64,000 bases of DNA from assembly GCA_026003235.1 (NCBI GenBank), contig BPGW01000006.1, positions 62,001-126,000 on the forward strand, in the 5' to 3' direction. The notes under the pieces were generated by a model. That model was given only the letters and a program-made list of their open reading frames with translations, searched no databases and had not been told where the DNA came from. Positions 8,443 to 18,462 of this stretch are shown here, piece by piece. Each line of letters begins with the position of its first letter. Within the stretch, counting starts at the first letter, position 1. The translations under genes were made by a program, and so were the position numbers. This stretch comes from Bacteroidia bacterium (lineage in GTDB: Bacteria; Bacteroidota; Bacteroidia; SpSt-205).

Positions 8443-10899
8443 ATGGCATCCCGGCTCCTCTGGCTGATGGGTGGGCTGCTGGCGCAGGTGTGGGAAGAGC
8501 AAGACGGGTAGGCCCTGCCTTGGTTACTTTGCCGCAGCTTGGAGCCCGACGGCCGGTGGTGGCGGTGGCGGTAGCTTGGCGGCACGCCCCCTCCCAGAAA
8601 GCCATGGGAGACTTGGTCGGTTTGCTGGCCCGCCACGATCTGGAAGGAGACTGGCGTGGGCCAGCGGCTCAGCGCTTGGCTGGACTCGCTGGGGGGGCGA
8701 TTTTTTTAGCTGGAGCCGGGCCCGAAGGAGCCGCCGTAGGGTTGGTGGTTCCGAGAGCCCTCGTTGAGCCGGCCTTAGCATGGCTGTACACCGCCCTGGC
8801 GCACTTGCCCCTGGCCGACGGTCCCGACTGGCAGCGCTATTACCGGCGATACCTGCGGCAATGGGAAGGGTTTTCCCTCACGCGGGACCTTCTGTGGCGA
8901 CTGGAAGGAGGGCCGCCCCCAGGTGCGCTTACCGCCCAAGACGTAGCGCACTATGTGGCTTGGCACCTCCAGCCGGAATCCCTCGTAGTGGTGGTGATGG
9001 GCAGCCTCCCTCTCCGACAGAAAAGGGCCCTCCTGCAGAAGCCCTTCCGGCTTCCCATCGCTTCTTCTGGAGAACCGGCGGTGGAAGCTCCTCCCCTCCT
9101 TTTCCGAGGAGATTCGTGCGAAGAGAACGTATGGGCTTACCCGGCTTATGTGGCGGTTTTTCTTCATACCCCCCGAGATCTGGCGGAGCGGATAGCTTTC
9201 TTAGCGGCGTTTCTGGAGCGCTGGCGCAGGGAAGCTCCGCCCCTTTCGTGGGAAGGTAACTTTTATGGACCAGACCGGTACAGGCTTTTTGCTCGGGTAG
9301 ATGGGCGGGGGTACGCTTTCTTGCGAAACCTACGCAAGCTCCAGCCCTACGATTCCACCGAAGCCGCTTCCTGGCAGGCGGCTTACAGCCTCCTGCGCGC
9401 CCGAATCCAGGCTTACCCAGAACTGTACCCTGACGTGTACATAGCCGGCGTGCTGCGGAGGGATACCTTAGTCCTGCCCGATACAGTGCCCTTTTCTCTC
9501 CTCCAGCGGGGCTGGCCCTTCCAGGCCGAAGGCCTCTGGCTCTACAACGAGCTTGTTTGGGCGGATACGGTTCCGGCTTCCTGGGCTGCGGCTCAGGAGC
9601 CAGACACAGGGATCGCGCAAGCCGCTCCTCCTGACGAAATGGCGCTGGGGGAGCCGCCTCTGGCTGCGTGGGCCAGCGCCCTGCGCCTGTACTGGCAACC
9701 TGACTCTCCCCCCCTGCGAACTCATTGGGTACTTTCGTAAGGCACGCCAGCGGGATCGGAAGCTGTCGCATTTGCATCAGCTGCGCCGAAGGCTCATTCA
9801 GCTGTATGGGGTTCCGCCGGAGGCCTTGCGGGTGCGCTTGCAGCCTGCCTCGGCGGACTTTCCCGAGAAAGCCGTTCGTCTGCGATGCTGCGCGCGCTAA
9901 TGGGTCTTTTCCCTCCTGGTGTGGGGGCAGCCTGTTTGTGTGTATCCTCGCGAGGGGCAGCTGGTGGGTTGGAGGCTTTATCACCCTCTGGAATTAGGGC
10001 GGGGAGAGCAGGCCGCCCGAAGCATAGCTCAAGCCCTGTTTGCCGATTCTGTGTTGCAGCAGGTGGGCTACGTGCACAGTGTGCGGTATCGGTTTGAGCG
10101 GCGAGGGCCGTGGTTTTGTGTGGAAGGGGAGGCCACGCCGGAGGGGCTTTATGCCTTTTTCGGCGCGCTTCAGGGGGCCTTGCAGCGCTTCCCTGCGCGC
10201 CTTCAGGAGGTTCGTCGCTCGGCCATCTCAGAAAGCGATCCCTTTCTCTGGGCCTACCGACTTGTGTACGAAGACACGGCCGAGGTGGCGCTTTCCCCCT
10301 TGGAGGTGAGCCAGCTGTTTTTTCGGTATTGGCGAGAAGGGGGGTTACGGTGTGTGTTGTGGGGGCGGGTGCCAGCTCCGTTGGTTCGCGCAGCGCGCCA
10401 ACTTGCGCCGGAAGCCCAACCGCTGGTTTATGTGCCGCCTTCTCTCCCGCCAGCGTTGTATCAGCCTCCTCGCCAGGGACCTGGCGCGGTGTATGTGCGC
10501 TGGCAAGTTTCGGGTGAGCGTTCTCTTCTGACGATGGGAGCCCTATGGCTGCAAGCCCAGGAACTGCTGCGTTACTTGTGTAAGGAAAAAGGGTTGGCTT
10601 GTCAAGCGCGATGGGTGCCTTTGCCGAGCGGCCTTGAACTGTGGATAGAGACGGGTTTGCCGGTGGCGGCGGAAGCTGCGGCCAGGGATTTCCTTCCGCG
10701 GCCCTTGCGTCTGCCCCCCGGAGCGGGCAACGCCTTCTTCACCTGGTTGTACGAGGCGCAGAGCGCACCCCTTGCCCTCTGGTGGGCTTGCGTATGGGGG
10801 CTGGCCACCTTGCCAGACAAACCCCTTTCCCTCCCTTCCCAAGAAGTGCGCCGTGCCCTGCGCCGCACAAGCTATACCCTCTTCGCAGTGGGATTGTAA
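8443..10899 (+). CDS. Probable degenerate M16 (insulinase-like) peptidase homologue, secreted, frameshifted
   Basis: Begins with a signal-like peptide MASRLLWLMGGLLA. The first half (VAVAVAWRHAPSQKAMGDLV; LTAQDVAHYVAWHLQPESLV then VVVVMGSL) follows the layout of an M16 N-terminal domain. Where active enzymes have the inverted zinc motif HxxEH, this one reads GDLVGLLARHDL, so the metal ligands are missing. The second half (from about 9919: RGEQAARSIAQALFADSVL, VLWGRVPAPLV) looks like a further M16-type pair. Frame changes near 8510, 9735 and 9905 are required. Length once joined, about 815 residues, fits a fused M16 protein. Such zinc-less partners can be structural subunits. The family call is moderate. 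Confidence 0.5.
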
Positions 10900-10903
10900 A
10901 TTT

Positions 10904-10911
10904 TACCTTTG
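10904..10911 (+). promoter_or_regulatory. -7 promoter octamer
   Basis: TACCTTTG, 4 bases before the ATG at 10916. Confidence 0.65.
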
Positions 10912-10915
10912 CCCC

Positions 10916-11958
10916 ATGTACTTCCCGTACGAGGACCCGGAAAAGGTTCACCGGAGTAGGCTCTTTCCTCTTTTCCAGCAGACCGACCTTCTGGAGCGGC
11001 TCACGGGGCAGGTGCTCCAGCCGGAGTCCCTTCGTAAAGACCCGGAAGGCGAGCTTTTTGCTTGGGCTTTTCGCACCCAGGAGGGGCAGCCTGTGTACCT
11101 GTATCTGCGGGCTTCCCACCTTTGGGAGCCCCCAGACGGAGTATGACCAAATCAGTATGCAGGCGTCTTTCATCGTGCGCCATCCGGAGGCGCTTTACTA
11201 CGCGCTGCTTCTGCGAGAAGCGTGGTTTGAGTGGGATGCAGCCTACATGCAGCAGCGGTTAGATCTGCCTTTTCGGCGGGTAGGGTACGAGGAGCTTTTG
11301 CGGGCGTTAGAGCAGGTGGATTGGGCCTCTCTGCCTACCGCTGTGCGTTCGGTAGGGCAGCCCTTACTATCAAGAGCTGCGGCGGGAGTACGAAAGCTTT
11401 CGGGTGCCTTTCACGGTCTCGGATGGGCGTCTGCGGGCCTATGCCTGCCTTTTGCGAGTGAAGGAGCGCATTCTGGCTTTGTGGGCGCTGCGAGGACTTT
11501 TTCCCCCTGTGGCTGGACATTCGCACACGGCTGCACCTGCAATCGTACCGGCTTGAAGAGCATGTGCTGAATCCAGCGACCGCCCTACCGAGTGACCGTA
11601 GAAGGGCACGAAGTAGGTCTGTACTGGGAGATGGGGAAAGCGGGCCTTATTCTGAAGGTGTGGCTCCCGCCTATGCCGGAAAAGGCGGCGCGTGCGCTGC
11701 ACGCTCAGATTCGTAAGCTTGGTGCAACCCGTCGTGGGAGCGTATATGCCGCTGGGACGCACACGCGCCACCCTCAAAGGGATAGACCCTTATCGTGACC
11801 GCCAGGTGAACCTCCTGCGCGTGGATGCATACAATCCTTTAGTCCTGGCTGACCTGTATGAAGAAGCCCCGCTGGAGGCGCAGACCGAGAAGCTGGCTGG
11901 CGCGTTCGTGCAGGGACTGGAGCTACTGCCTGAACTGGTGAATGCGCTGAGTGTGTAG
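10916..11958 (+). CDS. Unknown protein, frameshifted
   Basis: Not recognised. The pieces MYFPYEDPEKVHRSRLFPLF, SFIVRHPEALYYALLLREAW, FRVPFTVSDGRLRAYACLLR, TVEGHEVGLYWEMGKAGLI and VGAYMPLGRTRATLKGIDPY lie in order in shifting frames with continuous codon character, so I read them as one soluble protein of about 345 residues with frame changes near 11140, 11365, 11505 and 11715. No signal peptide, no membrane helix, no catalytic motif seen. It has its own promoter octamer directly at its start and precedes a TetR gene. It could instead be two genes split near 11560. Confidence 0.45.
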
Positions 11959-11963
11959 CTTTG
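11956..11963 (+). promoter_or_regulatory. -7 promoter octamer for the TetR gene
   Basis: TAGCTTTG, overlapping the TAG stop of the preceding gene and 5 bases before the GTG at 11969. Confidence 0.55.
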
Positions 11964-11968
11964 GGCCG

Positions 11969-12620
11969 GTGAACCAGCGGGAGCGGATCCTATCGGTAGC
12001 CCCTTAGCCTTTTTGCGGAGAAGGGGTATGAGCGGGGTAAGCCTGCGAGAGGTGGCTCGGACCGTAGGCCTTACGCCGGCTACCCTTTACCCACTACTTC
12101 CCCAGCAAGGAAGCTTTGTTGGAGACCTTGGCCGAGCAGATTGCTTACCGTTTTGAGGAAGCCACGGCGGGCATTGCGGAAGCGCCCTGGGAGGTGACCT
12201 ACAAACTTGAGCGCTTCTGCATAACCCATCTGGAAGCCCTCCTAGCCTCGCCTGCCCAGGCGACGATTTTTCCTCCGGGAAGCGCCGCAGTACCTGTCTG
12301 AACCTCAACGCTCGGCCTTTCTGGCCCGGCAGCGAGCCTACGAAGCTCGGTTTGAGAAGATCCTCCAGGAAGGTCTACAACGCAACCTCTTTCGCCAGAT
12401 AGAGCCGCGTTTTGTAGCGGTTTCTCTGCTGGCTGCGCTCAATGCGGTGGCCACCTGGTACCAGCCTGCTGGGCCGCTTACGCCCGCACAAATCGGCTCC
12501 CACTTTGCAGAGATTTTCTTGCGTGGCCTCATTCGGGTCGTGGTAAGGGCCTATTTTACACAGGCTTTACAGGACTTTTCTTGTTTTGGCTGGCATGCGA
12601 TGGGTGAGGGTGGCTCTGAT
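11969..12620 (+). CDS. TetR-family transcriptional regulator (frameshifted)
   Basis: N-terminal helix-turn-helix of the TetR type: NQRERILSVA, LFAEKGYE, VSLREVARTVGLTPATLY, HYFPSKEALLETLAEQI. A C-terminal ligand-binding helical domain follows (FEKILQEGLQRNLFRQIEP, PLTPAQIGSHFAEIFLRGLI). Frame changes near 12030, 12095 and 12285. About 205 residues when joined, normal for the family. Start GTG at 11969 is chosen from the promoter octamer. The end is uncertain: the last frame stays open to 12644, past the start of pstS at 12595. Ligand and targets unknown; it lies directly before the pst operon but TetR control of pst is not usual. Confidence 0.75.
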
Positions 12621-13410
12621 GATGGGGTTGATCGCAGGGTGTAAGCGTCGCACCGCTTATCACGATCAAAGGAAGCGATACGGTTCTGCCTGTGAGCCAG
12701 GCGCTGGCTGAGGCTTACTTGGCCCGGTATAAGGAGCCCCTCCTCAACGTAACCGGCGGGGGCAGTGGGGTCGGCATCGCTGCGCTCTTGCATGGAGATA
12801 CCGATATTGCGATGTCTTCCCGGCCCCTCAAGCTTTCCGAATGGCTGAAATTTGACCAAAAGGGTTGCCATCTGGTGGAAGACACCATCGGCTGGGATGT
12901 GCTGGCGATTTGTGTGCATCCTTCGCTTCCTATTGACCGGCTTACTCGGGAAGAGGTAGCCGCTATCTACACAGGCAAGGTGAAAAACTGGAAGGAACTG
13001 GGTGGGCCGGATTTGCCTATTCTGCCCTACTCACGGGAGTCCAGTTCGGGCACCTTTGAGTTTTTTCGCGAGCATGTGCTGCTGGGAAAGGACTTTGCGG
13101 AGGGGGTACGGTTTATTCCGGCCACGGGGATGCTTGTGCAGTCGGTCAGTCAGACCCCCGGGGGCGATTGGCTATCTGGGCATAGCGTATGTGGAGCCTC
13201 GGGTGAAGGTGCTACGTTTGGCGCGCGAAGGCGACACGGCGTACTACCTCCCTGCCCGTAACCGCGCGGAGCTTAGCCGGTATCCCTTGGCCCGGCCGCT
13301 GTATTACTATTACGACCCGCGCAAAAGCCGAGAAGCTTCGGCCTTTTCTCGCGTTTGTGCATTCGTCGGAGGGGCGGGCTGTCGTGGCTCAAGTGGGGTA
13401 TGTGCCATGA
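12595..13410 (+). CDS. pstS: Phosphate-binding lipoprotein PstS (frameshifted)
   Basis: Begins with a lipoprotein signal MRWVRVALMMGLIAGC, so the mature protein would be lipid-anchored. Then ITIKGSDTVLPVSQALAEAY, VTGGGSGVGI, DIAMSSRPL, and the phosphate-site loop SRESSSGTFEFF near residue 150, all standard for PstS of the PBP-like class. It captures phosphate for the Pst ABC transporter. About 270 residues once frame changes near 12652, 13160 and 13330 are allowed for. Ends in VVAQVGYVP with its TGA overlapping the pstC ATG (ATGA). Confidence 0.88.
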
Positions 13411-14569
13411 AGGGGGGGTCTCCTGGGCAAACGGGCGGTCCAAGCGGCGGGCTGGACGACGCTCGTGGTGCTTATCGGGCTGGCGGTCTTTCTCTTTCGG
13501 GAGGGGCTGCCTGCCCTTAGCCGCACCCCTTACGAGGGGCCTGGTATTTGCCGTGCATCCCACCAATCCCGTGAGCCAGCTTGAAGCGGAAGCGGTTCGC
13601 TCGCTTCTGCGGGGGGAAAAAAAGTGGGTTGATTTGGGGGGGCCTGCGGCTCCCGTAGTCCCCGTGTATTTGGGCAATCTGGAGCGGTACGCCTCCAGGG
13701 ATCCTGCCGCCGTGCGAAGGGTGCTGGATTCGCTGGCAGGGCAGCAGGGGGTGCTTTTTGCGCTGCCTGAAGCCCTTCTGCCGGCCAGCACCCGGGCGTG
13801 TGGTGGTGCGTTGGAAGCCCTTCCAGGAGCTTTTTGGCTCTGTGCGGTGGTCCCCCACGTATGAGCCTCTGCCTTCGGTGGGGGTCTGGCCGCTTCTCGT
13901 GGGGAGCCTGTGGGTCAGCCTCATCGGCCTGGCTGTGGTGGTTCCTGTCGGCCTGGCCATGGCGATTTACGCGGTGGAATTTTTGCCCAAGCCCCTCTAC
14001 TATCCGGTCAAGATCCTGTGGGAGCTTCTGGCAGGGCTGCCGTCGGTGGTGGTGGGCTTTTGGGGGCTGGTGGTGCTTGTGCCGTGGGTGAAAGACACCT
14101 TTCACCTTGAAGCCGGGGAGACCGCCTTCACGGCGGGGCTGATCCTGGGTTGGATGACGCTTCCGCTTATGGCCAGCCTTACTGAAGAGGCCCTAAGCGC
14201 CATACCCCCCCTTCTGGTAGAAGCCAGTTATGGACTTGGCGCCACCCAGTGGCAAACGATTCGGCGCTTCAAGCTCCCCTATATCCTGCCTTCGCTGGCC
14301 GCGGCCATCCTTCCTGTCTGCCGGGACGCATCTTAGGCGAAACCATGGTGGTGCTCATCGTGAGCGGTAACGCTCCTGTCCTGACTTTTACGCCGCTTCA
14401 GCCGGTCCGTACGCTGCCTGCCACCTTGGCCGCCGAACTCGGCGAAGCCCCCGTCGGCAGCTACCACTACCACGTCCTCTTTCTGCTCGGGGTGATGCTG
14501 TTTCTCCTCACGCTTGCCCTCAACCTGGCTGCGTACTTTATTCAGAAGCGATATGTGCGCAAAGCGTGA
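13407..14569 (+). CDS. pstC: Phosphate permease PstC with extra PstS-like periplasmic domain (frameshifted)
   Basis: Inner-membrane permease subunit. One helix (WTTLVVLIGLAVFLFREG), then an insertion of roughly 100 residues (13535-13840), then the normal permease core: AIYAVEFLP, LAGLPSVVVGFWGLVVLVP, the ABC-contact region EEALSAIPPLLVEASYGLGA and RILGETMVVLIVSGNA. The insertion reads HPTNPVSQLEAEAVRSLLRG then KKWVDLGGPAAPVVP, which lines up with HPSLPIDRLTREEVAAIYTG and KNWKELGGPDLPILP of PstS upstream. So a PstS-type lobe appears fused into PstC. Frame changes near 13425, 13540, 13795 and 14325. The stop overlaps pstA by 17 bases. Confidence 0.85.
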
Positions 14570-15447
14570 AAGGCGACGCTTCCTTGCTTGGAGTCCCCGG
14601 CAAGGAGAGAAGCTCGCTACGGCCCTTGTGATGGGGGTCAGTTGGGGGGGCCCTTTTTGTGCTGGTAGCCATTGTGGGGCTTTGTGGCGTACCGAGGGGC
14701 CGGCGTGCTCAGTTGGGAATTTCTTGACCCAGCCCATGCGCGCTGGCATGCGAGAAGGAGGGATCGCCCCAGCTATCGTGGGAAGCCTCTCGGTGGACAG
14801 CGGTGGCGCTGGTGGTGGGAGGGCTAATTGGCACCGCCGCTGGCGCTTACCTCAGTGAGTTCACCCGTTCTCAGATGGTTCGTCAGCTCTTGACCTTCTT
14901 TGTCACGACCTTAGCTGGAGTCCCTTCCATTGTGTATGGCTTGTTTGGGCTGGCTCTTTTTGTTGTAGCGCTGGGTTTTAGGTGCTTCTATCTTGGCGGG
15001 GGGGCTTACGCTGGCGCTTCTATCCCTGCCGCTCCTCATCCGGGAATGCCCAGGAAGCTTTTTCCGGCGTGCCTGCCTCCCTCAAAGAAGCCAGTATCGG
15101 CCTTGGCGCCTCCGAATGGCAGACCTTTTGGCGTATCACGCTGCGGGTAGCCTTGCCCAGGCTCCTGACAGGCTTCGTCCTGGCTACCGGCCGGGTCCTC
15201 GGCGAAACCGCTCCTGTCCTTTTTACCGTCGCAGCCTATTACCTGCCGGTGTACCCCCAGAGCCTACTTGAGCCCACTATGCTCTTGCCTTACCACCTGT
15301 ATGCCCTCATCACCAGCGGTACCCACATCCAGGAAACTTATCCCATGGCGTTTGGGGACCGCTCTGGTGCTGCTCATGTTGACCCTTGTATTTACGCTGC
15401 TGGCGACGTACTTTCGCTATCGTCTAAAAACACCCGGCCGTGTATAA
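14553..15447 (+). CDS. pstA: Phosphate permease PstA (frameshifted)
   Basis: Second permease subunit. Pieces in order: KLATALVMGVSW, GGIAPAIVGSL, ALVVGGLIGTAAGAYLSEFT, TLAGVPSIVYGLFGLALFVV, the ABC-contact EAFSGVPASLKEASIGLGAS, RVLGETAPVLFTVAAYYLP and HLYALITSGTHIQETYPMAF. About 290 residues, five or six helices, usual for PstA. Frame changes near 14650, 14800, 14985, 15045 and 15345. Start ATG at 14553 lies inside the end of pstC; the stop overlaps the GTG of pstB. Confidence 0.87.
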
Positions 15448-16196
15448 GATTGAGACCCGTCGTGTTTCTGTCTGGTACGGCCCGCACAAAGCGCTGGATG
15501 CCGTCTCGCTGGCCCTGGAACGGAATCAGGTGCTGGCGCTCATTGGCCCTTCCGGCTGCGGGAAATCCACCTTTCTGCGCCTGCTGAATCGCATGAACGA
15601 CTTCGTGGAAGGCTTCCGCCTGGAGGGGCAGGTGCTCATTGATGGAGAGGACATTTATGCCCCTGGCGTAGACCCGGTGCACCTGCGTCGCCGGGTAGGC
15701 ATGGTCCTTCCAGAAGCCAACGCCGTTCCCTTTTTCCATCTACGAGAATGTAGCCTACGGTCTGCGCCTGCAAAATCGGCTCAAGGAGTCTCACATCCGC
15801 GAGCGGGGTTGAGCAGGCCCTTAGGCAAGCGGCTCTATGGGACGAAGTAAAGGACAGCCTCAAGAAATCTGCTTTAGCGCTTTCGGGGGGCCAGCAGCAG
15901 CGTCTCTGCATTGCCCGGCGCTGGCGGTGCGACCAGCCCTCCTCCTGATGGACGAACCTACCTCGGCGCTGGACCCTTATCTCTACCGCCAAAATTGAAG
16001 AGCTGATCCACGAACTGCGTCAAACCTATACCATCGTGATCGTTGACCCATAACATGCAGCAAGCTGCCCGCGTCAGCGACATGACCGCCTTTTTTTACA
16101 TGGGTAGGCTCATTGAGTACGGCCGCACGAAAGACTTCTTCACAAATCCCCAGCATCCGGAAACCCTTCGCTATATTACAGGTCGTTTTTGGTTGA
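15440..16196 (+). CDS. pstB: Phosphate import ATP-binding protein PstB (frameshifted)
   Basis: ABC ATPase that powers phosphate import. Walker [26 protein letters not shown] (typical of PstB), Q-loop region near 15710, signature [16 protein letters not shown], Walker [14 protein letters not shown], and H-loop VTHNMQQA. Ends [18 protein letters not shown]. About 250 residues. Frame changes near 15705, 15810, 15925, 15985, 16045 and 16185. Starts with GTG overlapping the end of pstA. Confidence 0.9.
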
Positions 16197-16198
16197 CC

Positions 16199-16888
16199 AT
16201 GAGCCTCATTGAGAACGAAATCGCTAAGCTGCGGGGCGCGAGCTTATCAGGTGGTCCAACACCTTCGGCAGCAGCTTTACCTGTTGGAAGAGGGGCTGGC
16301 TGGCCAGGACTGGGACAAGCTGCGGGCTATTGAGCGAGTCCGAGCCGAAGCCCTGGAAGGAGACATGCGCTTGGACCGGCGGTGTGCTCGCATCTTAGCT
16401 CTTCACCAGCCCGTGGCCAACGATCTCCGGCTCGTCTTGGCGGTGATGCGCATGGCACTTTTATGTGGACGAGATAGCGGAAAGGCTTGCAACCTTAGGT
16501 CCTAAGCTGGCTACCTACTTACCTGTTTTGCCGGAGTCGGAACGGGCCGAAGTGCCTCTCTTTTGCTGGTAGAGCGGGGTGCGCAGTCTGCTGGAAGCGT
16601 GTTTGGAGGCGTTTTTCCGCAATGACACCGAATGGTCCAAGCGCATAGACCAGGAAGACAACGCCGTAGATGAAGCTTACAAAGCTTGCTTGGGGCGGCT
16701 CTTGCAGGCTGTTCAGAAGCCTCTTTCTCCTGCGCAAGCGGCGGCCTGGATAGAGCTGGCCATCATCGTCAAGACCCTGGAGAAGGTTGCAGACTATGCG
16801 CTGGACATTGCCGATGCTTCTATCTACTATGCCGAGGGGGGTGTATTATTGGCATCGTTTTTCCCGGCGGTCAGACGCCCAGTCGTAG
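16199..16888 (+). CDS. phoU: Phosphate signalling/transport accessory protein PhoU (frameshifted)
   Basis: Two repeated three-helix PhoU units: [12 protein letters not shown] to [20 protein letters not shown], and [20 protein letters not shown] to [20 protein letters not shown]. It modulates Pst transport and Pho-type signalling in response to phosphate. Frame changes near 16240, 16460, 16570 and 16850; with the last one corrected the protein ends [17 protein letters not shown] and stops at 16888, just before the convergent WbqC-like gene. Last gene of the pst operon. No phoBR genes are in the window. Confidence 0.87.
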
Positions 16889-16896
16889 GAGGTGGG

Positions 16897-17339
16897 TTAG
16901 GATAGTCGGCTCGCGTGCAGGCCAAGCAGGGCAAGGGGTGGGGCTTCGCTCCATGGAAAGACCATCCATACAGCCGCGCCAGCTCCGTCAGAATAGCGTC
17001 CGAAAAAGCTTGCAGGGTAGGAAAGGAGGACTCAACGTAGAGGTATTCCAGGAAGGGTTTCCATTCGTAGAAGAAGGGGGGCTTTGCCGTAAAGGGTGCA
17101 GAGGGTTCGCCAGTGGTAGGTGCGCCACCGATGTTCTGGGGGCCATGTGGCGGCAAACGGCGTCGCCTTCTGACTATGCACGATGGGTATAGACAGCCAA
17201 CGGCCCTCAGGCAGCCAGTATCGGTGTAATACCCGCCTTTGGGCAAACGAGCCGGATACCCTACCCCAAAGTGGCGCTCCCGCTGGGCAATCTCTATCCA
17301 GCTTTGGGGGGGCCATACAAAAGCGCGTAGCACCTTCAC
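16897..17339 (-). CDS. WbqC-like family protein (frameshifted)
   Basis: Reads MKVLRAFVWPPQSWIEIAQR, YPARLPKGGYYTDT, then WLSIPIVHSQKATPF, YHWRTLCTLYGKAP and FFYEWKPFLEYLYVESSFPT. The order (PP near start, W-L-x-x-P-I/V, W-R-T-L-x-x-x-Y, Y-x-x-x-L-E-x-L-Y) is that of the WbqC/BtrV-type family found beside polysaccharide genes; biochemical role not established. Start GTG overlaps the stop of the upstream redoxin gene. Frame changes near 17200 and 17095. The stop is put at 16897 because that avoids overlap with phoU, but a longer frame runs to 16827. Confidence 0.6.
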
Positions 17340-18383
17340 ACCGCACGGCGAAGGGTTCTCCTGCTTCTATGCGCTCCAACACGGGAAATATCGTATGTGG
17401 GTCTAAAAACTCCCCCACATATTCGGCGCTGGAGATGTACTGTACGATTCCGTGGCGGTCAATCAAGTAAGCGGCTGGCAAGGGCACTCCTGCTTCGTAA
17501 CCTGCGGCGGCTTTCTGCAGAAACTGATTCTCGTAGCGGTTACCGTAGCGGGCGGATTACGCTGAAGGTTTCGTCTGAGAGCATGTGGAAGGAAACGCCG
17601 AGCCGTTCGATCATGGCTTGGTTGACGCCTAAGGGGTCGGGGACGATGCCGAGGATGACGACGTTTTTTTTCGTAGAAGCGGTTGTTTGTAGCGCTCGTA
17701 GGTGCGCAGCATCATGTGGCAGCCCGGCACCAGTCTCCCCGTACAAAAAGCAGGAGCACGGGATTATGCGGGAAAAACTGTGAGAGGCGTACGGTTCCGC
17801 CTTTGGTGCTAGGCAGTTCAAAATCGGGCGCGGGATTCGCCTACTTTGACGGCGTAGCCGCCGGCTGCCCCTCGCGCAATAAAGGGCGCATCCTGAATAT
17901 ACCCTCCTGAGAGGGTGATGGGGCCCACCGCGGCCAAAAAGGCTGGCCAAGGCCAGGAGCCTTCCGTATGCCCTAAGAGGGCTAAAAGGCCTATCCCTGC
18001 CCCGATTAGCAGGGGGTTCCACCCACAAATAGCGGGTGTAGGTGAGCAGTACAAGAAGCGCTGGCGCACCGTAAGGGCGGCTGCAAAGAACAGGAGCGCT
18101 GGGCAGGGCTAAGAGGACCTTCCCCAGCCAGGAGTAGGTAAGGGCTAAGGCAAGAAGGGCATTACCCAGGAAGGCGGCCGCGTACTGCAGCGGACCTGTG
18201 AAGCGCTGAAAGGTCCAGCCCTATCAAGGCGCTTCCCAGCCCAGCCCCCCACAGCAGTACGCCGGATAAGCACCTCTACCCACAGGCGTGAGAAAAGCTA
18301 CCCCCCTGCGTAGCCAACCCTGCGTAGGTAAAAACAGGGGTCTTGTTCCAGAAGCGCTTAAGTGCTTGTATCATGGTCCTCAT
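17336..18383 (-). CDS. Membrane-anchored redoxin (AhpC/TSA-like) protein with WCPGC site (frameshifted)
   Basis: N-terminal half contains several hydrophobic segments (NKTPVFTYAGLATQGG, LTYSWLGKVLLALPSAP, NPLLIGAGIGLLALLG, WPWPAFLAAVGPITLSGGY). The C-terminal half is a thioredoxin-fold redoxin: FELPSTKGGTVRLSQFF, LLLFVRGDW followed by a CxxC site that reads WCPGC if one base missing from a C run near 17733 is restored, VVILGIVPDPLGV, SFHMLSDETFSV, AAYLIDRHGIVQYI. It likely reduces or oxidises disulfides or peroxides at the outer face of the membrane. Many frame changes make the helix count uncertain. TATTTTTG lies 3 bases before the ATG at 18383. Confidence 0.6.
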
Positions 18384-18386
18384 AAA

Positions 18387-18394
18387 CAAAAATA
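18387..18394 (-). promoter_or_regulatory. -7 promoter octamer
   Basis: TATTTTTG on the minus strand, 3 bases before the redoxin ATG. Confidence 0.6.
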
Positions 18395-18462
18395 AGGGTT
18401 TTTCGGAGGTGAGGGGGGAAGGGCTCCTTTGGGCATGCACAGGAAGGGTGTAGGGTGGGAGT

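Noticed and set aside
6895-16888. A run of pseudogenes
   Set aside because: All domains are present in order with intact motifs, breaks are single-base and often in homopolymers, and the Pst operon would be lost entirely. Sequence error explains it better.
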